Assembly (NCBI RefSeq): GCF_900108315.1
Contig: NZ_FNVB01000002.1
Span: forward strand, 1,140,562 to 1,204,561
DNA length: 64,000 nt
Reading direction: 5' to 3'
Source of the DNA: Saccharopolyspora kobensis
GTDB lineage: Bacteria > Actinomycetota > Actinomycetes > Mycobacteriales > Pseudonocardiaceae
This document shows positions 44,274 through 51,699 of the stretch, piece after piece (position 1 is the first letter of the stretch; every line of letters begins with the position of its first letter). A program made the position numbers and the translations under genes. The notes beneath the pieces were generated by a model. The model was given only the letters and a program-made list of their open reading frames with translations, searched no databases and was not told the DNA's origin.

Positions 44274-46181
44274 ATGAGCTACACCCGGTTGACCGAGCCC
44301 CTGGTGCGCGACGGCGGCGAGCTGCGGCCCGCGTCGTGGGCGCAAGCCCTGGACCGCGCGGCCGAGGGGATCGCGCGGACCATCGAATCCCGCGGCCCGG
44401 ACGCCTTCGGCGTGTTCTCCTGCGCCCGTTCCACCAACGAGATGAACTACGTGGCGCAGAAGTTCGCCCGGGCGGTCATCGGGACCAACAACGTCGACTC
44501 CTGCAACCGGACCTGCCACGCGCCGAGCGTGGCGGGCCTGGCCCAGGTCTTCGGCAGCGGCGGCGGCACCTCGTCCTACCAGGAGATCGAGGACGCCGAC
44601 GTCATCGTGATGTGGGGCTCCAACGCCCGCGAGGCGCACCCGATCTTCTTCCACCACGTGCTCAAGGCGGTGCACCGCGGCGCCAAGCTCTACGTCGTGG
44701 ATCCCCGGCGCACCAGCACCGCCAAGTGGGCGCACCGGTGGTTGCAGCTCGACGTCGGCACCGACATCGCGCTGGCGCACGCCATCGGCCGGGAGATCAT
44801 CAGCTCCGGACTGGTCAACCGGTCCTTCGTCGATCGGGCCACCAGCGGCTTCGAGGCCTACGCCGCCGAGGTCGAGCAGTGGACGCCGGAGGTCGCCGCG
44901 CTGGAGACCGGGGTTCCCGCCGAACTCATCGAGGAGCTCGCGCAGGCCTACGCCCGGGCCGACCGCGCGCAGCTGTGCTGGACGTTGGGCATCACCGAGC
45001 ACCACAACGGCACCGACAACGTGCTGTCGCTGATCAACCTCTCGCTGCTGACCGGGCACGTCGGCCGCTACGGCGCCGGGCTGAACCCGCTGCGCGGGCA
45101 GAACAACGTGCAGGGCGGCGGCGACATGGGCGCGATCCCGAACCGGCTGCCGGGTTTCCAGGACATCCTGCTGCCGGAGGTGCGGGCCAAGTTCGACGCG
45201 GCGTGGGGATCGAGCATCCCGCCCCGCTACGGCTGGCACCTGACGCAGATGTTCGAGGCCATGGACCGCGGCGAGCTGACCGCGGTGTACGCCATCGGTG
45301 AGAACCCGGTGCAGTCCGAGGCCGACTCCGGCCGCACCCTCAAGCGGATGCAGAACCTGGAGCACCTGGTGGTGCAGGACATCTTCCTGACCAAGACCGC
45401 GCAGCAGGCGCACGTGGTGCTGCCCGCATCGGCGGCCTGGTGCGAGAGCGACGGCACCTTCACCAACAGCGAGCGGCGCGTCCAGCGGGTGCGCAAGGCG
45501 CTGGATCCGCCGGGGCAGGCGCGCGACGACATCGACATCATCTGCGAGATCGCGCGGCGGCTGGGCCACGACTGGCACTACGAATCCGCCGAGCAGGTGT
45601 GGGACGAGATGCGGGCGCTCTCGCCGATGCACCGGGGGATGAGCTACCAGCGGCTCGCCGACCTCGGCGGCATCCAGTGGCCGTGCTACTCCGAGGACGA
45701 GCTCGAACCGACCTACCTGCACGGCCGGTTGTGGGCGGAGGATCCCGCCGAGCGCGGCGAGCCCGCGACGTTCGCGCCGGTGCGGCACAGCCCGCCGGTG
45801 GACGAGCTCAGCGAGGAGTACCCGCTGCGCCTGACCACCGGGCGGCGGCTGGACTCCTACAACACCGGTGTGCAGTCGGGCGGTTTCAGCTCGCCGATGC
45901 GGCGCGGGGAGACCATCGACCTGTGCCCCGCCGATGCCGAACGGCTCGGCGTGGTGGCCGGGGAGAAGGTGCAGATCTCCTCGCGGCGCGGCTCGATCGT
46001 GGCGCCGGTGCGGCTGGACGAGGGGCTGCGGCCGGGGCTGGCGTTCATGACCTTCCACTTCCCGGACGAGGTGGACGTCAACCTGATCACCATCGAGGCC
46101 ACCGACCCGGTGGCCGGCACCGCCGAGTACAAGGCCTCGGCGATCCGAGTCGACAAGCTCCCCGCCGAATCCGCCGTCTGA
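44274..46181 (+). CDS. Formate dehydrogenase alpha subunit, C-terminal Mo-bis-PGD half (split FdsA)
   Basis: 635 aa. It begins YTRLTEPLVRDGGELRPASWAQAL, which in ordinary FdsA/FdhA proteins follows directly after the N-terminal [4Fe-4S] domain. The catalytic Cys81-His82 in DSCNRTCHAPSVAGL is present, as are VMWGSNAREAHP, LRGQNNVQGGGDMG and the C-terminal molybdopterin-binding domain (about 520-635; LTTGRRLDSYNTGVQ). The N-terminal CxxCxxxC cluster is absent here but is encoded separately at 48168-49100. The two products must associate for electrons to leave the Mo site. Oxidation of formate to CO2 is the expected reaction. Confidence 0.88.
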   Translation: MSYTRLTEPLVRDGGELRPASWAQALDRAAEGIARTIESRGPDAFGVFSCARSTNEMNYVAQKFARAVIGTNNVDSCNRTCHAPSVAGLAQVFGSGGGTSSYQEIEDADVIVMWGSNAREAHPIFFHHVLKAVHRGAKLYVVDPRRTSTAKWAHRWLQLDVGTDIALAHAIGREIISSGLVNRSFVDRATSGFEAYAAEVEQWTPEVAALETGVPAELIEELAQAYARADRAQLCWTLGITEHHNGTDNVLSLINLSLLTGHVGRYGAGLNPLRGQNNVQGGGDMGAIPNRLPGFQDILLPEVRAKFDAAWGSSIPPRYGWHLTQMFEAMDRGELTAVYAIGENPVQSEADSGRTLKRMQNLEHLVVQDIFLTKTAQQAHVVLPASAAWCESDGTFTNSERRVQRVRKALDPPGQARDDIDIICEIARRLGHDWHYESAEQVWDEMRALSPMHRGMSYQRLADLGGIQWPCYSEDELEPTYLHGRLWAEDPAERGEPATFAPVRHSPPVDELSEEYPLRLTTGRRLDSYNTGVQSGGFSSPMRRGETIDLCPADAERLGVVAGEKVQISSRRGSIVAPVRLDEGLRPGLAFMTFHFPDEVDVNLITIEATDPVAGTAEYKASAIRVDKLPAESAV

Positions 46182-46263
46182 GGCGGGGGAGCGGTCGGTT
46201 TCGTACGAGATCGACGTGGTACCGGGTGATGGCGGTTCGGGATCTCGGGCGCGAGGAGGCGCG

Positions 46264-48171
46264 GTGGATCTGCACTTGCTCAACGACACACCGACGGATG
46301 TCGAGAGGGCCGCGGTCGACGCGCTGCTCGGCCCGCCCGGCGGCAACGGGCGCGGGCCGGGTCACGGGCGCGACCAGCTGCTGCCCGCGCTGCACGCGGT
46401 CAACGACCGGGTCGGCTGGATCAGCCGGGGCGCGCTGAACCACATCTGCGAACGGCTGTCCATCCCGCCGGCCGAGGCCTACGGCGTGGCCAGCTTCTAC
46501 GCGTTGTTCGCGTTGCGGCCGCGACCACCGCGGGTGGTGCACGTCTGCGACGACCTGGCGTGCCGGACTCGCGGGTCGGCGCAGCTGTGCGCGGCGCTGG
46601 AATCGGTGGAGGCGAGCGGCGAGGTGATGTGGCTGCGCAGCCCGTGCCTCGGGGTGTGCGAGCGGGCGCCCGCGGCGCTGGCGTTCCAGGCCGGTGATCC
46701 GGCGCGGACGCAGCTGCTCGCACCGGCGTCCGAGAAATCCACTGTGGACCTTGTGGTGTCCGGCCCGGTCGATGGAGATCAGGAGCCGCCTGCGCGCGAA
46801 TCGGTACCGCAGGCCGGTGACGCCTCGCTGCGGCTGCTGCGGCGGATCGGTGCGGTCGATCCGGAGAGCCTCGACGACTACCGCGCGCACGGCGGCTACC
46901 TCGCGCTGCGCCGGGCCTTGGAGATCGGCCCGGCCGAGGTCGTCCGGCAGGTCAGCGAGGCCAAGCTGACCGGGCGGGGCGGCGCGGCGTTCCCGACCGG
47001 CCGCAAGTGGGAGGCCACCGCCGGGCAACCGGCCCAACCGCACTACCTGGTGTGCAACGCCGACGAGAGCGAGCCGGGCACCTTCAAGGACCGCGTGGTC
47101 ATGGAGGGGGATCCGTTCGCGGTCATCGAGGCCATGACCATCGCCGGGTTCGCCACCGGCTGCCGTCGCGGCTACCTCTACATCCGCGGCGAGTACCCGA
47201 GGGCGGTGCGCCGCCTGCGCAACGCCATCGACCAGGCGCGCGAGCGCGGTCTGCTGGGGCGCAGCATCCTCGGCCGGGAGGAGTTCGACTTCGACGTGGA
47301 GATCCGGCGGGGCGCCGGTGCCTACATCTGCGGCGAGGAGACCGCGATCTTCAACTCCATCGAGGGTTATCGCGGCGAACCGCGCAGCAAGCCGCCGTTC
47401 CCGGTGGAGCAGGGCCTGTTCGGCAAGCCCACGGTGGTCAACAACGTCGAAACGCTGATCAACGTACCGCTGATCCTCACCGGGGGCGGCGCGGAGTACG
47501 CCCGCACCGGCACCGCGGACTCCACCGGCACGCGGCTGTTCTGCCTGTCCGGCAACGTGCGGCGACCCGGCGTGTACGAGGTTCCCTTCGGCACCACGCT
47601 GCGGCAGCTGCTCGACCTCGCCGGTGGCGTCGAGCAGGACCGGCGGCTGCGCGCGGTGCTGCTCGGCGGCGCGGCGGGCGGGTTCGTCGGTCCCGATCAG
47701 CTCGACCTGCCGCTGAGCCTGGAAGCGGTGCGGGAAGCCGGTGCCACGCTCGGGTCGGGGGTCGTGCTCGTCTTCGACGACACCGCGGACCTGCCCGCGC
47801 TGCTGCTGCGCATCGCCGCGTTCTTCCGGGACGAGTCCTGCGGCCAGTGCGTGCCGTGCCGGGTGGGCACCGTGCGCCAGGAGGAAGCGCTGCAGCGGCT
47901 CGTGCGCGACCGCGGCGATGGCGCCGAGGACCTGGCGCTGTTGCGCGAAGTCGGCCGGGCGATGCGCGATTCCTCCATTTGCGGGCTGGGGCAGACCGCC
48001 TGGAACGCGGTGGAATCAGCTTTGGACCGGCTCGGCACCTTCACCGCCGCGCAGCCGCCCGACCGCACTCCGGGGGATCGCGACGCAACCCGGCCACCGG
48101 AAACCTCCAACGCAAGGACGAGCTCGGACGCGACCACCACTGCGAATCGCGGAGAGGCGGAACAAGCATGA
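46264..48171 (+). CDS. Fused FdsG-FdsB (NuoE-NuoF-like) NADH-forming subunit of formate dehydrogenase
   Basis: 635 aa from a GTG with GAGGAGG just upstream. Residues 1-150 are NuoE/FdsG-like, with [2Fe-2S] ligands Cys95, Cys100, Cys128 and Cys132. A linker leads to the NuoF/FdsB-like part: FMN site GRGGAAFPTGRKW (238-250), NAD site NADESEPGTFKDR, and [4Fe-4S] ligands Cys526, Cys529, Cys532 and Cys573. It takes electrons from the alpha subunit and reduces NAD+. In most FDS enzymes these are two proteins. The tail of about 45 aa is Thr/Arg-rich. Its stop overlaps the next start by ATGA. Confidence 0.92.
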   Translation: MDLHLLNDTPTDVERAAVDALLGPPGGNGRGPGHGRDQLLPALHAVNDRVGWISRGALNHICERLSIPPAEAYGVASFYALFALRPRPPRVVHVCDDLACRTRGSAQLCAALESVEASGEVMWLRSPCLGVCERAPAALAFQAGDPARTQLLAPASEKSTVDLVVSGPVDGDQEPPARESVPQAGDASLRLLRRIGAVDPESLDDYRAHGGYLALRRALEIGPAEVVRQVSEAKLTGRGGAAFPTGRKWEATAGQPAQPHYLVCNADESEPGTFKDRVVMEGDPFAVIEAMTIAGFATGCRRGYLYIRGEYPRAVRRLRNAIDQARERGLLGRSILGREEFDFDVEIRRGAGAYICGEETAIFNSIEGYRGEPRSKPPFPVEQGLFGKPTVVNNVETLINVPLILTGGGAEYARTGTADSTGTRLFCLSGNVRRPGVYEVPFGTTLRQLLDLAGGVEQDRRLRAVLLGGAAGGFVGPDQLDLPLSLEAVREAGATLGSGVVLVFDDTADLPALLLRIAAFFRDESCGQCVPCRVGTVRQEEALQRLVRDRGDGAEDLALLREVGRAMRDSSICGLGQTAWNAVESALDRLGTFTAAQPPDRTPGDRDATRPPETSNARTSSDATTTANRGEAEQA

Positions 48172-49100
48172 CGGCTGTTGATCTGGGACTCCCGCGCCGG
48201 CTGGTCGAGTTCACCCTGGACGGCCAGCCGGTCAGCGTGCCGGAGGGCTCGACCATCCTCGACGCGTGCACCGCGCTGGGCATCGAGGTGCCGACGCTGT
48301 GCTGGGGCGACACGCTGCGCCCGCGCAACGCCTGCCGGATGTGCATGGTGGAGGTCGAGGGTTCGCGAACCCTGGTGCCCGCCTGCTCCCGGCGGATCAC
48401 CGACGGGATGGTGGTGCGCACCGACTCCGAGCGCACCCGGCACAGCAGGAAGCTCGTGCTGGAACTGCTCGGCTCCTCCGCTGACCTGTCGAGCACGCCG
48501 GAGGTCGCGGGCTGGATGGCCGAGTACGGCGCCGACCCCGCGCGGTTCGGCCCGCCGGCCCCGGCCGAGGACCGCGACGAGCGCCCGCCGGGCGAGCACG
48601 AGGCACCGGACGGCTCGGTCGCGGCGACCGTGCACCAGCCCGCCAAGGTCGACAACGACCTCTACGTCCGCGATTACGGCAAGTGCATCCTGTGCTACAA
48701 GTGCGTGGACGCCTGCGGTGAGCAGTGGCAGAACTCCTTCGCGATCGCGGTGGCCGGTCGCGGTTTCGACGCGCGGATCTCCACCGAGTTCGCCGCTCCG
48801 CTGCCGGAATCGGCCTGCGTCTACTGCGGCAACTGCATCGAGGTCTGCCCGACCGGCGCGTTGAGCTTCAAGACGGAGTTCGACATGCGCGCCGAGGGCA
48901 CCTGGGACGAGTCCAGGCAGCGGCGGACCACCACGGTGTGCACCTACTGCGGCGTGGGCTGCAACGTCACGCTGCACACCCAGGACAACGAGATCGTGCG
49001 GGTGACCTCGCCGCACGACAGCTCGGTCGGGCACGGGAACCTGTGCATCAAGGGCCGGTTCGGCTGGCAGCACGTGCAGAACCGGGAACCGCGGCCATGA
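48168..49100 (+). CDS. Formate dehydrogenase alpha subunit, N-terminal Fe-S half (split FdsA)
   Basis: 310 aa. The order is a [2Fe-2S] domain (Cys45, Cys56, Cys59, Cys73), a double [4Fe-4S] ferredoxin domain (Cys173, 176, 179, 183 and Cys217, 220, 223, 227), then the Mo-domain [4Fe-4S] (Cys258, 261, 265, 293) with Lys295 in CIKGRFGW. It ends QHVQNREPRP exactly where normal FdsA continues into the sequence encoded at 44274-46181. The His/Cys3-ligated cluster expected near residues 100-115 is missing; that stretch reads LLGSSADLSSTPE. It is coupled on both sides by ATGA overlaps. Confidence 0.9.
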   Translation: MTAVDLGLPRRLVEFTLDGQPVSVPEGSTILDACTALGIEVPTLCWGDTLRPRNACRMCMVEVEGSRTLVPACSRRITDGMVVRTDSERTRHSRKLVLELLGSSADLSSTPEVAGWMAEYGADPARFGPPAPAEDRDERPPGEHEAPDGSVAATVHQPAKVDNDLYVRDYGKCILCYKCVDACGEQWQNSFAIAVAGRGFDARISTEFAAPLPESACVYCGNCIEVCPTGALSFKTEFDMRAEGTWDESRQRRTTTVCTYCGVGCNVTLHTQDNEIVRVTSPHDSSVGHGNLCIKGRFGWQHVQNREPRP

Positions 49101-50227
49101 CGGGCCGGGCGGGCAACCACCTCAGCGGCGTCGATCGCGTCCTGCGCACGCTGGCCGGAGCGGCCGGCCGCGACGCCGACGACCTGGGCCGGTTCCCCCG
49201 CCCGGTGATCAACGCGCTCGGCCGGGCGGGCGTCCTCGGCCTGACGCTGCCGATCAGGTGCGGGGGCGGCGGGCACGGCTTGGCCGAAGCGGCCCAGGTC
49301 GTCAGGCAAGTCGCCCGGGTATGCGGCTCGACCGCTGCCGTGCTGCAGGCGCACTTCGCCGCCGTGGCGGTGCTCGCCGAACACGCCGAACCGGCCCTGC
49401 TGCGCGAGATCGCGGCGGGCCGCCACCTGAGCACGCTCGCGCTGGCCGAGGAAGGAAGGCCCTTCGCACCGGTCGCCCGGCCTCGCGAGCACGGCGGCGT
49501 GGTCGACCTGCACGCCCGCAAGAACTGGGTGACCGCGGCGGGCGAAGCCGACAGCTACGTGTGGTCCAGCCGCGCGGTGGGTCCCTCGGGAGCCAGCACG
49601 CTGTGGCTGGTGCCCGCCTCCGCGCCGGGGATGTGCGTCCCGGCGCGACCCGAGGGGGTCGGCCTGCGCGGGAGTGCGACGGCCACGATCACCGGGGATC
49701 CCGTGCAGGTGCCCGCCTCGGCGATGCTCGGCGCTGACGGCGGCGGAGTGGAGGCCGTGCTGACGACGGTCCTGCCGTGGCTGTGCGCGTTGAACGCGGC
49801 CCTGGCGCTGGGACTGGCGGAATCGGTGGTGCAGCGGTCGATCGAGTGCGTCAACGGCCCGCAGCCATCGTGGGCGCGCTGGCAGGAACCGCCGCCGCGG
49901 CAGCCGGAAGTGCGGGCTGACCTGGCGCGGATGCAGACCCGGATCGACGTGGTCCGCTTGCAGCTGTCCGACGCGGTGCGGGCGACCTGGCAGGAACCGG
50001 CCGAGGCGCAGCGGCGGTTGCTGCAGCTGCGGGCCACGGCGGGTGAGAGCGCGGTGCGGGTCGCCGAGCTCGGCATGAAGGTCTGCGGGCAGTTCGCCTT
50101 CCGCAAGGACTTCGGCGTCGAACGCCGCTTCCGCGACGCCCACGCCGCGACCTACGGCCAGTTCCCCGTCGACGCGGCGCTGGACTACCTGGGCCGGATC
50201 CTCTGCGACCTGCCGCTGCTGGGCTGA
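49097..50227 (+). CDS. Acyl-CoA-dehydrogenase-like flavoprotein in the formate dehydrogenase operon
   Basis: 376 aa. The acyl-CoA dehydrogenase fold is visible from PRPVINALGRAGVLGLTLPIRCGGGG, the middle beta domain, and the C-terminal KVCGQFAFRKDFGVERRFRDAHAATYG. Motifs are weak compared with the FadE genes at 20629 and 22620, so substrate and even dehydrogenase activity are unclear. It overlaps the split alpha-subunit gene by 4 bases and is the last gene of the formate dehydrogenase operon. Such a gene is not a standard part of formate dehydrogenase. It may act on the acid whose breakdown yields formyl-CoA; that is inference. Confidence 0.75.
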   Translation: MTGRAGNHLSGVDRVLRTLAGAAGRDADDLGRFPRPVINALGRAGVLGLTLPIRCGGGGHGLAEAAQVVRQVARVCGSTAAVLQAHFAAVAVLAEHAEPALLREIAAGRHLSTLALAEEGRPFAPVARPREHGGVVDLHARKNWVTAAGEADSYVWSSRAVGPSGASTLWLVPASAPGMCVPARPEGVGLRGSATATITGDPVQVPASAMLGADGGGVEAVLTTVLPWLCALNAALALGLAESVVQRSIECVNGPQPSWARWQEPPPRQPEVRADLARMQTRIDVVRLQLSDAVRATWQEPAEAQRRLLQLRATAGESAVRVAELGMKVCGQFAFRKDFGVERRFRDAHAATYGQFPVDAALDYLGRILCDLPLLG

Positions 50228-50784
50228 GCGGTGGCCGCCCACTCGCGCTGGAGCATCGCGTAGACCAGCTCCTCGCGCCAAGAGCCCCTGATGCGCATGC
50301 TCTCCACGAAGTGCGCCTCGCGGCGCATCCCCAGGCGCTCCATCAGCTTGGCGGAGGCCAGGTTGTGCGCCGAGCAGCGGCCGAAGATCCGGTGCAGGTC
50401 CAGCCCTTCGAAGCCGAGCCGCAGCAGCGCCCGGGCGGCTTCGGTGGCCAGGCCCTTGCCGTGGAAGTCGGGGTTGAACACGTACCCCACCTCGCCCTGC
50501 CGGTCCTCCCGGCTGCGCCAGACGAGCTCCACCTGGCCGACGATCTGGTCGGTCTCCGGCAGCACGGCGGCCAGGCTCAGGCAGTCGCCGTCGTCGGCCA
50601 GCGTCGTCTCGCGGACCATCTGCTCGACCGCCGCTTCGGTCTGCGCCCGGTCGCGGGCCTCCCACAGCAGGTGCCGGGCGACCTCGGGCTGCCGCTGGTA
50701 GGCCCAGACGTCGTCGACGTCGTCGGGGGTGAACGGGCGCAGCAGCAGCCGGTCGGTGGTGATCGGCGCGGTAACCGTGAACAC
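50185..50784 (-). CDS. GNAT-family N-acetyltransferase (RimJ/RimL type)
   Basis: 199 aa from a GTG. GNAT features are ITTDRLLLRPFTPDDVDDVWAY at the start, VGYVFNPDFHGKGLATEAARALLRLGF (acetyl-CoA pyrophosphate loop) and HRIFGRCSAHNLASAKLMERLGMRREAHF. Members acetylate protein N-termini, aminoglycosides or small amines. Its 3' end overlaps the preceding convergent gene by 43 bases. It does not look linked to the formate locus; it may share a transcript with the gntR gene upstream, 45 bases away. Confidence 0.84.
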   Translation of the reverse strand: MFTVTAPITTDRLLLRPFTPDDVDDVWAYQRQPEVARHLLWEARDRAQTEAAVEQMVRETTLADDGDCLSLAAVLPETDQIVGQVELVWRSREDRQGEVGYVFNPDFHGKGLATEAARALLRLGFEGLDLHRIFGRCSAHNLASAKLMERLGMRREAHFVESMRIRGSWREELVYAMLQREWAATAQPSSGRSQRIRPR

Positions 50785-50829
50785 GGTGCGACCCTATCCG
50801 CTGCGGCGCCCGCCACCGGCGGATCCGGC

Positions 50830-51516
50830 TCAGCTCTCGGAGTTCTGCGCGAGGTAGGACTCGCGGGTGTGCTCGGTGTGCTCGCGCATCAGCTGCGCGG
50901 CGCGCTCGGCGTCCTTCTTGGCGATCGCGTCGATCAGGGCGGAGTGCTCGTCCCACGACTTCTTGCCGCGCGACTTGGCCACCGGGGTGTGGTACCAGCG
51001 GACCCGGCGGTTGATCCGCGCCGCCAGCTCGCCGAGCACCTTGTTGCCGGACATCTCGGTGATCCGGGCGTGCAGCTCGGCGTTGGCCGCCACCACCGCC
51101 TCCACGTCGTCGGCCTTGAGCGCCTGCACACCGCGCTTGTAGATCTGCTTGAGCTCGGCGATGCCCTCCTTGGTGGAGTTCAGCGCCGCCAGCCGGGCGG
51201 ATTCGGCCTCCAGCAGGGTGCGCACGCTCAGCAGCTGGTCGGCCTCCTCCGGAGTGGGGCTGTGCACGAAGGCGCCGAAGCCGGGCCGCAGGTCCACCCA
51301 CTCGTCCTTCTTGAGCCACTGCAGCGCCTCGCGCACCGGCTGCCGCGACACCCCGAGCAGCTCGGCGAGCTCCTTCTCCACCAGGTGCTGGCCCGGCTTG
51401 AGCTCGCCGGTGACGATCAGCTCCAGGATGGCCTCGTAGACGGTGTCGCGCAGCGGCACCGGACGCGCGACCTGGCGGGCGGCCAGGCCCTGCGGCGGTT
51501 TCGAGGTCAACGACAT
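50830..51516 (-). CDS. GntR-family regulator (FCD/FadR subfamily) of the oxalate/formate locus
   Basis: 228 aa. The winged HTH (about 22-85) is LRDTVYEAILELIVTGELKPGQHLVEKELAELLGVSRQPVREALQWL. The C-terminal all-helical FCD domain has LRTLLEAESARLAA, AELHARITEMSGNKVL and the HSALIDAIAKKDAERAAQLMREH metal/ligand-site helix. FCD proteins usually sense organic acids. A palindrome matching those before the oxc-like and formate dehydrogenase genes lies about 52 bases upstream of its start, so it is the likely master repressor and represses itself. The ligand could be oxalate, oxalyl-CoA or formate; unknown. Confidence 0.88.
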   Translation of the reverse strand: MSLTSKPPQGLAARQVARPVPLRDTVYEAILELIVTGELKPGQHLVEKELAELLGVSRQPVREALQWLKKDEWVDLRPGFGAFVHSPTPEEADQLLSVRTLLEAESARLAALNSTKEGIAELKQIYKRGVQALKADDVEAVVAANAELHARITEMSGNKVLGELAARINRRVRWYHTPVAKSRGKKSWDEHSALIDAIAKKDAERAAQLMREHTEHTRESYLAQNSES

Positions 51517-51567
51517 GCGCAGCTCCGGGGTCGGTCGGGGGCGCGGGTGTTTTGCCCGATGGATTTA

Positions 51568-51581
51568 GCATACAGTATGTC
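51568..51581. promoter_or_regulatory. GntR-type operator before the gntR gene
   Basis: GCATACAGTATGTC; on the coding strand it reads GACATACTGTATGC, with 12 bases identical to the operator before the formate dehydrogenase genes. It is centred about 58 bases upstream of the gntR start, which fits autoregulation. Confidence 0.7.
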
Positions 51582-51699
51582 ATCTTCGTCCGGGTCGACA
51601 ACGTTCCACAGAGGACGGTCGCTGCGCCGAACGGATGGATCGCCTTGCCGGCGCTGGACATCGCCGGTCCGGCAGGTCTAGAACGGCAGTGCGGGGCCG

